This document shows positions 49,305 to 58,901 of a DNA stretch of 64,000 bases, piece by piece. Source of the DNA: Actinopolymorpha pittospori (GTDB lineage: Bacteria; Actinomycetota; Actinomycetes; Propionibacteriales; Actinopolymorphaceae); assembly GCF_014873875.1 (NCBI RefSeq), contig NZ_JADBEM010000001.1, positions 9,610,001-9,674,000 of the forward strand. The letters run 5' to 3'. How positions within the stretch are numbered: position 1 is the stretch's first letter; each line of letters begins with the position of its first letter. A model generated the notes under the pieces. It did not search any database and was not told the origin of the DNA. It saw only the letters and a program-made list of their open reading frames with translations. The position numbers and the translations under genes were made by a program.

Positions 49305-49532
49305 TACACGAGGAAGGAGGTGGTCCAGCGTATGCATAGCTTTGGGACTCGTGAGGTGGCTGTCCGCTAGCCGCTGTCCCTTGAAGGACCGACTGCCGAT
49401 CACCGGCTCGTCCTGATGGCACCCGCCGCGGTAACGCGGCGTGAGTGCCGGATGGCGGCCGGCGAAGCCAAGGCAGCCACCCGACCCGCGGGCGCTGGTA
49501 CTTGTCCCCCCAGCACACAAAGCCCGCGGGTC
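49305..49532 (+). ncRNA. Putative structured RNA with very long anti-16S Shine-Dalgarno
   Basis: The RNA would begin with AGGAAGGAGGTGGTCCAGC (49311-49329), which can pair with the last 19 or so bases of actinobacterial 16S rRNA (17 Watson-Crick pairs and two G-U). A 12-codon frame follows. Further on, CGCCGCG-GTAA-CGCGGCG forms a hairpin with a GNRA loop (49424-49441), closed by an outer GGCAC/GTGCC stem. A second hairpin has a perfect 11-bp stem (49483-49493 with 49522-49532) and an inner GCTGG/CCAGC stem. No plus-strand gene follows for over 1 kb. The rest of the gap to 49720 shows nothing. Confidence 0.5.
49332..49370 (+). CDS. 12-residue leader peptide ORF behind the extended Shine-Dalgarno
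   Basis: ATG to TAG encodes MHSFGTREVAVR. The start lies two bases after the end of the 19-nt complement to 16S rRNA, and 11 bases after the GGAGG core. The reading frame is intact and uses common codons. Its role is probably regulatory or ribosome-binding rather than as a free peptide (inference). Confidence 0.5.
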   Translation: MHSFGTREVAVR

Positions 49533-49720
49533 GTCCCATGCCCGGACCCGGCGATCCGCTCGCCGTGGCCGGGCATTCGTGTCGTGGGGGGTACGCCGGC
49601 CCGTGCCGTCCATCCCGGAATGTCCGTACCACCGACTGGCCGGAACCGGGCACGGCTCAGCTGTCGAACCAGGTGCTGGATCCCGCCGGGAGCGCCGGAC
49701 GTCGGCCGCCGGACGGCGAA

Positions 49721-50593
49721 TCAGGGCGCCAGGCGCTCGAGGACCCAGCCCTCACCCTCGCGGCGGTAACCGATCCGGTCGTGCAGGCGACCGTGCCGGC
49801 CCTGCCAGAACTCCACCGTCTCCGGCCGGACGCGGTATCCGCCCCAGAAGTCGGGCAGCGGAATCTCCTCGTCCTCCCCCCACCGCGCCTCCACCTCGGC
49901 GTACGCGCGGTCGAGGGCGGCCCGATCGGCCACCACCTGGGACTGCGGGCTCGCCCAGGCACCGAGCCGGCTGTCGCGAGGCCGGCTCGCGAAGTAGGCG
50001 GCAGACTCCTCCCGGCTGACCCGCTCGGCGGTGCCGGTGACGCGGACCTGGCGTTCCATCGCGTGCCAGGGAAAGACGAGTGCCGCCCGCGGGTTGGCCC
50101 CGAGATCGGCCGCCTTGGCCGACTCGTAGTTGGTGTAGAAGACGAAGCCCCGCTCGTCGAGTCCCTTCAACAACACGGTGCGGGCGGACGGGACGCCGTC
50201 GGGCGTGGCGGTGGCGAGCACCATGGCGTTCGGCTCGGGCACCTCACCAGCGAGCGCGTCGTCGAGCCACGCCGCGAACTGCGTCAACGGGTCGGGGGCC
50301 ACGTCCGCCTCGTCGAGTTCACCACGCGCGTAGCGCCGGCGCAGGGCCGCGAGACCGGCCGCCGGAGCGCCGGGCGGAAGGCTGACCGGTGGCCCGACCG
50401 GGACGGTCGGAACCGGCGCGGCGCTCGGCACCTCCGGGACCGGCGGGAACGGCGGCCGCTCCTCGGGTCGGCGACCCGGTATCGGTGGACCGTCAGGAGA
50501 CACCACACCGGCCGCACCGTCGGCGGCGGGGATGGCCGCGGCAGAGGTGTCGACGGGGGGAAGGTCGGCGGCGTCGCCGTGCGCCTGCTCCAC
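49721..50593 (-). CDS. pdxH: Pyridoxamine 5'-phosphate oxidase with N-terminal extension
   Basis: This FMN enzyme oxidises pyridoxamine or pyridoxine 5'-phosphate to PLP. The core has all the family marks: LRRRYARGELDEADVAPDPL, PNAMVLATATPDGVPSARTV, LLKGLDERGFVFYTNYESAK, RQVRVTGTAERVS, SRLGAWASPQSQ and the C-terminal FWQGRHGRLHDRI ... LERLAP. The protein is 290 residues against about 215-230 normally. The extra 75-80 residues are Pro-rich (PVPEVPSAAPVPTVPVGPPV) and look disordered. GTG at 50593 is preceded by TAGGGT with eight bases between, the leaderless pattern. A later start that omits the extension cannot be excluded. Confidence 0.93.
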   Translation of the reverse strand: MEQAHGDAADLPPVDTSAAAIPAADGAAGVVSPDGPPIPGRRPEERPPFPPVPEVPSAAPVPTVPVGPPVSLPPGAPAAGLAALRRRYARGELDEADVAPDPLTQFAAWLDDALAGEVPEPNAMVLATATPDGVPSARTVLLKGLDERGFVFYTNYESAKAADLGANPRAALVFPWHAMERQVRVTGTAERVSREESAAYFASRPRDSRLGAWASPQSQVVADRAALDRAYAEVEARWGEDEEIPLPDFWGGYRVRPETVEFWQGRHGRLHDRIGYRREGEGWVLERLAP

Positions 50594-50697
50594 GAGTCCC
50601 GACCCTAGCCCTGCCGGGCCGTGTCGGCGCGGTGGACTCGCGTCGCACCGCGTCGACGGCCTCGCCATGGACCGCCGACGGTGTGATCGTGGGCACC

Positions 50698-51432
50698 ATG
50701 ACGAACATGACCGAGCCGAACGGACCGGATCGACCTCCGCCACCTCCGCGTTCCTGGCTGCTGGACCGGCCGCTGACCGGGTTCGCCCTGCCCCACGGAC
50801 GGCTGGGTTCGTTGCTGGGACGGGTGATGGCGGTACTCGGCGGAGCCGAGCAGCGGGAGGTGTCGAAGCTGCTGGAGGTACGCCCGGGCGAGCGCGTGCT
50901 GGAGGTCGGCTACGGGCCCGGAGTCCTGCTCGCCCTCCTGGTCGAGGCCGGCGCCACGGTCGCCGGCGCCGATCCGTCCCCGCAGATGTGTGCCTTGGCC
51001 CGGCGCCGCAACCACGCGGCTGTCGAGGCGGGACGGGCAGACCTGCGCGTGGGTACGGCGGAGCGCACCGGCTTCGACGAGGGCGCCTTCGACGCGGCCG
51101 TCTCGGTCAACAACGTGCCGATGTGGTCCGACCTGGCGGCGGGGATGCGGGAGCTCCGTCGCGTCGTACGTCCGGGCGGCCGGGTGGTGGTCACCTGGCA
51201 CGGCGGCTCGCGCCCGACCCGGGTGGGACGCCGGATGACGCTGGACGCGCAGGTGCTCGACCGCATCCTCACGAGCATGCGGGACACCTTCGGAACCGCC
51301 GAGCTCCACCACGGCACCCGGGTCGTCGCCTTCCGCGCCACCCGTCCACTCGATCATGCCGGCGAGACCATCGATGATCATGCTCGTGATCAGGGGGACG
51401 AACGGGCGCCAGGAGACCATCCGGCTTCGTGA
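50698..51432 (+). CDS. SAM-dependent class I methyltransferase
   Basis: A 244-residue methyltransferase. The SAM motif is VLEVGYGPGVLLALL (about residue 64), followed by VAGADPSPQMCALARRR and the post-motif LRRVVRPGGRVVVTWHGG. About 35 Pro-rich residues precede the fold and about 25 charged residues follow it. It is encoded divergently from pdxH and upstream of serC on the same strand, without obvious coupling to either. The acceptor substrate is unknown. Confidence 0.82.
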   Translation: MTNMTEPNGPDRPPPPPRSWLLDRPLTGFALPHGRLGSLLGRVMAVLGGAEQREVSKLLEVRPGERVLEVGYGPGVLLALLVEAGATVAGADPSPQMCALARRRNHAAVEAGRADLRVGTAERTGFDEGAFDAAVSVNNVPMWSDLAAGMRELRRVVRPGGRVVVTWHGGSRPTRVGRRMTLDAQVLDRILTSMRDTFGTAELHHGTRVVAFRATRPLDHAGETIDDHARDQGDERAPGDHPAS

Positions 51433-51525
51433 TCATGGGGTGCGCGGGCGAATCTCCCGCCAGCACGCGCCCCTTGCCCCCGGACCGGTGGGCGCGCTGA
51501 CAGAATGGACCGGGCCTGACACTGA

Positions 51526-52713
<1,188 letters not shown>

Positions 52714-52735
52714 GCGCGCCCCCACCACGAACGCG

Positions 52736-52782
52736 AGGGCCGGTTTCGCGGCGCGCCAGGCGGCGCCGGCGATACCGGCCCT
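52736..52782. terminator. Hairpin between convergent serC and propeller-protein genes
   Basis: AGGGCCGGT (52736-52744) pairs with ACCGGCCCT (52774-52782), with a GC-rich loop that can itself fold. It should act in both directions. Confidence 0.5.
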
Positions 52783-52825
52783 TCGCTGAGTCCTGGCGGG
52801 GTCCTGGCTGGATCCTGGCCGAGGC

Positions 52826-55048
52826 CTATTCGGGGTCGTCGCGGTAGAGAGGGCGGCGGCGCCGTGGCCGCTCCGGCTCCTCCTGGGACGGGACGGGCGA
52901 CCAGCCAGTCCCCTCATCTGACCAACCGGGCTGCTCCCCCGAACGCGGCACGGCCCACGGCGGCTTCTCGTCCCCCTCCGAACGCGGGGTCTGGCGAGGG
53001 CTCGGCGGGCGATGGTCGGCCGGGGGCACGTCCTCGGTCGAGCGGATCCGCCGACCCCTTCGGGCCGGCGCTGCCGGCGGTTGGGGTGCCGGGGTCGGTA
53101 CGTCGGGGACCGGGTACCACGGCCGGTCCGAGGTGCCGTTGTCGTACGCCGGCTCGTCGTGAGTCCAGCTCTCCTGTGAGCGGCGCCGTCCTCCGGTGTT
53201 CTCCTCGTCGGGCCGACGCGGCTCCTCCGTCGGCTGCTCCTGGGCGTGCCGCCGTCCCCGCGACCGGCGCGGCTCCTCCGGGGGCCACTGGGCCGGCGGC
53301 GGCCACTGCTCCTCCGGAGGCGAAGCGTTCTCCGTCCGTCCCCGCGCGGGCGGCCACTCGTCGAGGCGATCATCGGATCGCGACCAGTCCTGCGTGTCCT
53401 GTGTGCGCGACCACTCCTCCGAGCGCGACCGGTCCGCCGGATGCGACCGGTCCGCCGGAACCGACCAGTCCTCCGAACGTCGCGGCTCGGCCCACGGCTC
53501 GACGGGCTGGTCCACCGACCGGCTCGAACGCCCGGGCTCCTGCCGGGGCGGCGCCGGCTCGTCCGGGTGAGGGCGCCAGTCCGCGTCCTCCCAGGGCAGG
53601 GGTACGCCGCCGCCGTCGGCGGGACCGGCCGCCCGGCGTCGCCCGCCCGCGGGACGCTCGTCTCCGGGAGCGGTGCCGGACGACGCCACGCCGTTGCCCG
53701 CCCAGGTGTCGTCTCCGGCGCTCGGGGTCGCCCATGCCTCACTCGCCCATGCCTCGCCGGTCCGGCCCGGCTCCGGCCACGCCTCGTTCCGACCCGGCTC
53801 GGCCGACGTCGCGTCGTCGACCGCCAGGCCAGCCTCCCCGCGCCGATGATCGTCCAGCCCGCTGGTCGCCGACCGGGCCTCCCGCGGGTCGTCGTAGGGC
53901 GAGGTCCCCCGCCCGTCCGGACCGCCCGGCGCCGGATCCTCGGGCGGACGACGCCGCACCGGGCGCTTACGCCGCGACACGGGGAACGCCGCGATGCCGG
54001 CGAGGACGGCGGCCACGATGACCAACAGCAGGATGCCGCCGGGCAGGCCACCAAAGAGCCCGTTGTCGGCGCCGGCACTGGTGTCCGCGGTGTCGTCGGC
54101 GGCGGGAGCTGTGGGTTTCGCGGTGCTCGGCTTCGGCGCCGGGGTCTGGCCGGGCGTGGAGGTGCCGACCGGGGCGCCCGCGGTGAACGGCACGCTGAAC
54201 ACGGAGGACCTGGCGCCCTCACTGCCCACGAAGATCTGTTCGCCGTCCAGGCTCATCGCGACCGACTCGCCCTGGCGCTGCTGCGTCAACGGGATCTTCC
54301 GCACGACCTTGGCGTCGGGCCAGTTCAGCACCTGTGCGTCGGCGTACGTGCGGAGGACGATCGCCGAGCCGTCCGGAGCGAACACCCCGTCGGTCACGAC
54401 CGCCGGGGCGGAGGCGACCTTCGTCATTTCGGCCGTGGCTCCGGCGACGAGTTCCGGCGGCGCGGCGTAGATCGCACCGCCCTTCGGGTCCTTGGTCACG
54501 ATGTAGACGCGACCCGTGCGGGGGTGGACGAGCAGCGCCTCGGCGTCGTGGGGACCGTCGGGGTACTCGAGCCGGAACCTGCTCCACTCGACGCTCTGGT
54601 CACCGAGCGACTCGGGTTCGCGGAACCGGTAGAGCGTGACCGAGCCGCGCAACTTCTCGTTGTCGCCGATGTCGCCGATCCAGATGCGCTCGTCCGGGCC
54701 GCTCGCCAGGGCTTCCCAGTCCAGATGCCCTGCGCTGCCGAGCACGAGCGTCCCGACGACGTTGCCACGGGGGTCGAGCGCGAAGACGCGGGCCGTGTCG
54801 CCGGAGTCGTTGTTGGTGTAGAAGTAGCCGGGGTGCCTGGTGCTGGCGGCGAGTCCGCTGGACTCGGTGACGCGTTCGTCGTCGATCGTGAACGCCTGTT
54901 TCGCCTCGTCGGGATCACCGGGAGCGGCGTAGGAGGGCGCGGCGGCCAACGGGGCCGCGACCAGCCCGGCCAGAGTTCCGGCGGCGGCGACCGCGGCGAG
55001 TCGGTGGCCAAGCCGGGCGATCCGGCGGTCCGCGCGTTCGAAAGTCAC
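52826..55048 (-). CDS. Membrane-anchored beta-propeller protein with long disordered tail
   Basis: A 740-residue protein of unknown function. A signal peptide (RLAAVAAAGTLAGLVAAPLA) is followed by a propeller-like domain of about 250 residues (ESSGLAASTRHPGYFYTNND, DWEALASGPDERIWIGDIGD, YPDGPHDAEALLVHPRTGRV). Then come a Pro/Thr linker and one transmembrane helix (GILLLVIVAAVLAGIAAF, near residue 350) with RRKRPVRRR on its inner side. The last 370 residues are disordered, rich in Pro, Arg, Glu and regularly spaced Trp (SEDWSVPADRS, SRSEEWSRTQDTQDWSRSDD). The propeller would be outside and the tail inside. GTG overlaps the stop of the methyltransferase gene (GTGA). Confidence 0.75.
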   Translation of the reverse strand: MTFERADRRIARLGHRLAAVAAAGTLAGLVAAPLAAAPSYAAPGDPDEAKQAFTIDDERVTESSGLAASTRHPGYFYTNNDSGDTARVFALDPRGNVVGTLVLGSAGHLDWEALASGPDERIWIGDIGDNEKLRGSVTLYRFREPESLGDQSVEWSRFRLEYPDGPHDAEALLVHPRTGRVYIVTKDPKGGAIYAAPPELVAGATAEMTKVASAPAVVTDGVFAPDGSAIVLRTYADAQVLNWPDAKVVRKIPLTQQRQGESVAMSLDGEQIFVGSEGARSSVFSVPFTAGAPVGTSTPGQTPAPKPSTAKPTAPAADDTADTSAGADNGLFGGLPGGILLLVIVAAVLAGIAAFPVSRRKRPVRRRPPEDPAPGGPDGRGTSPYDDPREARSATSGLDDHRRGEAGLAVDDATSAEPGRNEAWPEPGRTGEAWASEAWATPSAGDDTWAGNGVASSGTAPGDERPAGGRRRAAGPADGGGVPLPWEDADWRPHPDEPAPPRQEPGRSSRSVDQPVEPWAEPRRSEDWSVPADRSHPADRSRSEEWSRTQDTQDWSRSDDRLDEWPPARGRTENASPPEEQWPPPAQWPPEEPRRSRGRRHAQEQPTEEPRRPDEENTGGRRRSQESWTHDEPAYDNGTSDRPWYPVPDVPTPAPQPPAAPARRGRRIRSTEDVPPADHRPPSPRQTPRSEGDEKPPWAVPRSGEQPGWSDEGTGWSPVPSQEEPERPRRRRPLYRDDPE

Positions 55049-56280
55049 GGTCGCAGCACCTCCGCCAGGTCGGGCTCCAGCAACCGCGCGAGTGCGGGCG
55101 TCACCCCCCACGCGGTCATGAGCGCGCGGTAGTCGGCGATGACCTCTTCGGACGGGGCCGCGCCGGTGCGGACCGCTCGGAGTAGGACGTTGCGCGGTGT
55201 GTGCTCGGAAGGGACGAACTCCATCACATCCACGCGGTAACCCACAAGTCTCAGGATCGCCGCGCGCACCCCGTCGGTGAGCACGTCCGTCAGCCTCTCA
55301 CGAAGGATCCCGTGCCGGGTGAGGAGGGAGTAAGGCGCCGGCGCTCCCCGCTCGCGCACCTGTGCGTGCAGGTCGTGGTGGCAGCACGGTGCCGCGAGGA
55401 TCAACGGCGCACGCCAGCCGACCCCGCGGGCGAGCGCGTCGTCGGTGGCGGTGTCGCAGGCGTGCAGGGCGAGAACGACGTCGGCACCGGCCTCGACCTG
55501 GGCGGCCGCGATGTCGGCCGCGGTGAACGTCACGTGCTCGGACCAGCGAAGTTCCTCCGCCAGCCTGGTGTTGCGTCGCCGCGCCTGCTCCTTCACGTCG
55601 ATGCCGGTCAGCGTGACGGGCAGCCCGCGCACACCGGAGAGGAACGCGTAGGCCGCGAAGGTGAGGTAGGCGTTGCCGCAGCCGAGGTCGACGAGCCGCA
55701 GCGGGCGCTCCGGAGTGGGGCGCTCGAGCACGCCCGCCGCCACGGCGTCGTCGATCGCCGGTCCGAGCAGCCGGACGAACTCCTCCACCTGGCGGTACTT
55801 GTCCCGCCGGGTCGGTTTGACGACGCCCTCGCGGCTGCTGATGCCGACGGCGGCGAGGAACGGCTCGGCCGGATCGAGGACGCGGTGCTTCCCGCGGTCG
55901 TGGTCGCGGTCCGGCGCGGGGCCGGTCTCGTCCCGGTCGCGGCGGTGGACCTGCGCCTCGCCCTTCTTGGTGACCCGGAGCTGGATCGTCTCCGCGATCG
56001 TGTCGACGTGCCAGTTGCCGTAGGCGGCGAGCAGCGCCTCCTCCACGGCCTGCCGGGCGGGTTCGCCGAGCGGGACGTTGCGGACGTGGGCCTGGCGGTC
56101 GTCGTACGTCGTGATCTGGAGGTGCCGTCCGCCCTTGATGTCGACGTAACGCAGCTCGGTCCGCCGCCACGGCGGCAGTTCTCCGCGTCGACGACCGGCG
56201 GCGACGGCCCGGACCAGGCGCTCGTCGTCCAGCACCAGGTCTCGAAGCCGGTCAAGCGCGACAACCAGGGATTCGGGCAT
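55045..56280 (-). CDS. SAM-dependent methyltransferase (TRM13/METTL25-like domain)
   Basis: A 411-residue protein. An N-terminal region of about 170 residues (RTELRYVDIKGGRHLQITTY, LRVTKKGEAQVHRR) precedes the methyltransferase domain. SAM motif I is RLVDLGCGNAYLTFAAY (about residue 208), and VLALHACDTATDDALARGV matches the motif of the Methyltransf_32 (TRM13/METTL25) group. A CCHHDLHAQV segment could hold a metal. It may modify RNA, by family analogy only. The upstream gene-free sequence carries a -10-like GACAAT. It is coupled to the propeller protein by GTGA. Confidence 0.82.
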   Translation of the reverse strand: MPESLVVALDRLRDLVLDDERLVRAVAAGRRRGELPPWRRTELRYVDIKGGRHLQITTYDDRQAHVRNVPLGEPARQAVEEALLAAYGNWHVDTIAETIQLRVTKKGEAQVHRRDRDETGPAPDRDHDRGKHRVLDPAEPFLAAVGISSREGVVKPTRRDKYRQVEEFVRLLGPAIDDAVAAGVLERPTPERPLRLVDLGCGNAYLTFAAYAFLSGVRGLPVTLTGIDVKEQARRRNTRLAEELRWSEHVTFTAADIAAAQVEAGADVVLALHACDTATDDALARGVGWRAPLILAAPCCHHDLHAQVRERGAPAPYSLLTRHGILRERLTDVLTDGVRAAILRLVGYRVDVMEFVPSEHTPRNVLLRAVRTGAAPSEEVIADYRALMTAWGVTPALARLLEPDLAEVLRP

Positions 56281-56403
56281 CCGGCCATTGTCGCGCGTCC
56301 GGTTTTCGCCGCCCACGGACCGGCTGCCGGACCGGCCTGCGGGCCTTACCCTGGGAGATCGCGAATCCGGGAGCTCGCGCGCCGGTGCAGAAGGGCGGAT
56401 CGG

Positions 56404-57036
56404 ATGCAGTACTTCACCAGACCCCTCGAGGCGTTGTTCACGATCGTCGTCGCCGGGTTGCTCTGGGTGCTGGCGTCCGTACCCATCGTCACCCTCGGTC
56501 CGGCCACCGCGGCCTTCGCCGCCGTGATGATGGAGTGGGGTCAGGACGGCCCACCCTCGGTCTGGTCGACGTTCTGGACCGCGTTCCGGCGCCACTTCCG
56601 GCAGGGCATGTGGCTCGGCTTCCTCGCCACCATCGCCGGGGTGCTGCTCTCGGTCGACCTGATGTACGGCCTGCGGGCCACGGACGCGCCGCTGCGCGCC
56701 GTCGTGATGGTCGCCGCGATCATCGGCATCCTGGCCGTCGGCGGGACGCTCGTCTTCACCTTCCCGGTGATGGTCGCCTACCCGGCGCCGTGGCGTCGGG
56801 TGCTGCGCAACGCCGCGTTGTTCGCCGCCGCCCATCCGCTGACGACGCTCGGCAGCCTGTTCCTGCTGCTGGCCGCGTCGCTGCTGGTCGTGTTCATCCC
56901 GGCGCTCCTGCCGGTGTGGGTCGGGTTCGCGGCCTGGACGATCAGCCGGCTGGTGCGGCGGGTCTTCCGGCGGTTCCTCGCCCGCCAGGAGGCCGCGGCG
57001 GCGCAGTCGGCCGCGAAGGCGGCGTCGCTGACCTGA
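56404..57036 (+). CDS. YesL/DUF624-family membrane protein
   Basis: A 210-residue integral membrane protein with about five hydrophobic helices (LFTIVVAGLLWVLASVPIVT, GMWLGFLATIAGVLLSVDLM, SLFLLLAASLLVVFIPALLP). The GPATAAFAAVMMEW segment near residue 35 is typical of DUF624. The family (B. subtilis YesL) is often encoded beside LplA/LplB/YtcP-type sugar importers, one of which is in this window, although 37 kb away. The cytoplasmic C-terminus is basic. The ATG at 56404 follows a GAAGGGCGG stretch. Confidence 0.78.
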   Translation: MQYFTRPLEALFTIVVAGLLWVLASVPIVTLGPATAAFAAVMMEWGQDGPPSVWSTFWTAFRRHFRQGMWLGFLATIAGVLLSVDLMYGLRATDAPLRAVVMVAAIIGILAVGGTLVFTFPVMVAYPAPWRRVLRNAALFAAAHPLTTLGSLFLLLAASLLVVFIPALLPVWVGFAAWTISRLVRRVFRRFLARQEAAAAQSAAKAASLT

Positions 57037-57174
57037 CCGCGTGGACCGCGTGGAGCGTCCGGCCCGACCTGGCTGGCCATGCCCTTGGAGTATCGAACGG
57101 GTGGCCATGAGGTCTTGGACGGACCGGCGACCCGGGGTGGAGGGTTGAACGAGGTCCACCACGGAAGGTTCGCG

Positions 57175-57978
57175 ATGACACCCGACGGCCCACCCGTCCA
57201 GCCACCCGATCGCGGGCTCGTTCGGTCGTTCCGGCACCCGCTGGAGGGTGCCCGCATCCTCCTCGTCGGCGGCACCTCGGGACTCGGGCTGGCGGTCGCT
57301 CGGGCCGTGGCGGAGCGTGGGGCCACGCCGATCGTCGCGTCGCGCAGCCAGGTCCACGTCGACGGCGCGCTCGGCGCGCTGCCTGACCACGCGGAGGGCG
57401 CCACGGTCGACCTCACCGATCCGGGTTCGATCGCGCGTCTCGTGGACTACGCCGGGGCGCTCGATCATGTCGTCTACACCGCCGGCGAACCCCTTCAGCG
57501 CACCGAGCTGACAGACCTCACCCCCGAGATCGTCCGCAGCGTCTGGGAGACCCGCTACCTCGGCGCCCTCAGCGTCGTGCGAGCGGTCGCCGTGGCCGGC
57601 ACGGCGACGGCCATCGGTGCCATACGCAAGGGCGGCTCCATCGTCCTGACCGGAGGCAGCGCCGGCCAGCGACCGGGACCGGGCTGGTCGCTGGGGGCGA
57701 GCCTGTGCGGCGCCCTGGAGGCCCTCACCCGAGAGCTCGCGCTCGAACTCGCCCCGGTCCGGGTCAACCTGGTCGCGCCCGGCCTCACCCGCAGGCCGCA
57801 GTGGGCCGGGATGTCCGGGGAGGAGCAGCGGGCGATGTACGGCCGCCTCGCCGCCACCCTGCCCGTCCGCCGGTTGGGCGAGCCCTCCGACGTCGCCCTC
57901 GCCTACGTCTACGCCATGGAACAGCCGATGGCGACCGGTACCTCGATCCTGGTCGACGGCGGCGCGGTCCTCGTCTGA
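57175..57978 (+). CDS. Short-chain dehydrogenase/reductase-like protein with degenerate active site
   Basis: A 267-residue SDR-fold protein. The cofactor motif is present (LLVGGTSGLGLAVARAVAER, about residues 28-47), as are the strand LDHVVYTAGEP (in place of NNAG) and the C-terminal TGTSILVDGGAVLV. The catalytic YxxxK is not: the equivalent helix reads GPGWSLGASLCGALEALTREL, without the Tyr and Lys. It may be a non-catalytic paralogue or use other residues. GGAAGG lies six bases before the ATG. It converges on the HTH regulator. Confidence 0.82.
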   Translation: MTPDGPPVQPPDRGLVRSFRHPLEGARILLVGGTSGLGLAVARAVAERGATPIVASRSQVHVDGALGALPDHAEGATVDLTDPGSIARLVDYAGALDHVVYTAGEPLQRTELTDLTPEIVRSVWETRYLGALSVVRAVAVAGTATAIGAIRKGGSIVLTGGSAGQRPGPGWSLGASLCGALEALTRELALELAPVRVNLVAPGLTRRPQWAGMSGEEQRAMYGRLAATLPVRRLGEPSDVALAYVYAMEQPMATGTSILVDGGAVLV

Positions 57979-58008
57979 GCGTCCCCGTCGCCCGTCTGAG
58001 CGTCTCCG

Positions 58009-58887
58009 TCAGGCGTGGCGGGCGAGCTCGGACCAGTCCGCGAACGCCGGGAAGTCCGACATCCGTCGCAGCGACTTCTCCGCCTCCTCATCCGCCGCGG
58101 TGTAGACGACGAGGCGAGCGCCTGGCTGCTCGCGCAGCCACAGGCTCGTCGTCTCCAGTCGGATCAGGCCGACCTGGGGGTGCACGAACGTCTTGACCCG
58201 GGTCGTCGGCCGGGCCACCGCGTGGTCGCGCCACATCTCGCGGAACTCCGGGGACACGGCGTTGAGCTCCCGGGTCAGCTCCGACCAGGACGCCTCGCCG
58301 ACGTGGTCGGCGCGCGCACCACGGAAGAGGGCGAGGGAGTGGCCCGCCTCCTCCTTCCAGGGCAGCACGAGCTCGCGCCACCTCGGCTCGGCGAAGAGCA
58401 GCCACAACACGTTGCGGCGGTGGACCGGCAGCGGTGACATGTCACCCATCAGCAGGACGCGGGCGCGGTTGTCGGCGATCACGTCGTAGCGCGGTGTCAC
58501 CACCTGCGCCGGATAGGGATCGAGGCTGTCAAGAACGCGTTGCACCGCCGGGTCGACCGCGACCTGTGGCGAGGCCCAGGCCGGACACGGCACGCCGGCG
58601 AGGGTGAACAGGTGCCGCGCCTCGTCCGGATGCAGCCGCAGGGTGCGGGCGATTGCGTCGAGGACCGAGCCGGAGGCGTTGATCGGGCGGCCCTGCTCGA
58701 GCCAGGTGTACCAGGTCACACCGACCCCGGCGAGCTGGGCGACCTCCTCGCGGCGAAGCCCGGGCGTACGGCGGCGCCCGCCCGCCGGCATGCCGACGTC
58801 CTCTGGCCGCAGCCGCTCCCGCCTGGAGCGCAGGAACCCGGCAAGCTCGGCCCGGCGTGGTTCGACCTCGGTCACGACAACCAGCAT
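58009..58887 (-). CDS. XRE-type HTH regulator with MmyB-like ligand domain
   Basis: A 292-residue regulator. The N-terminal HTH (AELAGFLRSRRERLRPEDVG, RTPGLRREEVAQLAGVGVTW, YTWLEQGR) occupies residues 13-75. The C-terminal two thirds is the MmyB-like, PAS-related ligand domain (PRYDVIADNRARVLL, RNVLWLLFAEPRWRELV, HPQVGLIRLETTSLWL). This is a common actinobacterial repressor of efflux or SDR genes. It diverges from an MFS transporter; three CTGGT(A/G)CC repeats between them are the likely operators. The start is ATG 58887 or GTG 58875. Confidence 0.88.
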   Translation of the reverse strand: MLVVVTEVEPRRAELAGFLRSRRERLRPEDVGMPAGGRRRTPGLRREEVAQLAGVGVTWYTWLEQGRPINASGSVLDAIARTLRLHPDEARHLFTLAGVPCPAWASPQVAVDPAVQRVLDSLDPYPAQVVTPRYDVIADNRARVLLMGDMSPLPVHRRNVLWLLFAEPRWRELVLPWKEEAGHSLALFRGARADHVGEASWSELTRELNAVSPEFREMWRDHAVARPTTRVKTFVHPQVGLIRLETTSLWLREQPGARLVVYTAADEEAEKSLRRMSDFPAFADWSELARHA

Positions 58888-58901
58888 CCCTCGGATATGG
58901 C

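Noticed and set aside
52791-52819. Three TCCTGGC copies with an 11-bp period
   Set aside because: They lie between convergent gene ends, next to a terminator hairpin and away from any promoter, and could arise by slippage in GC-rich DNA. No function can be argued.
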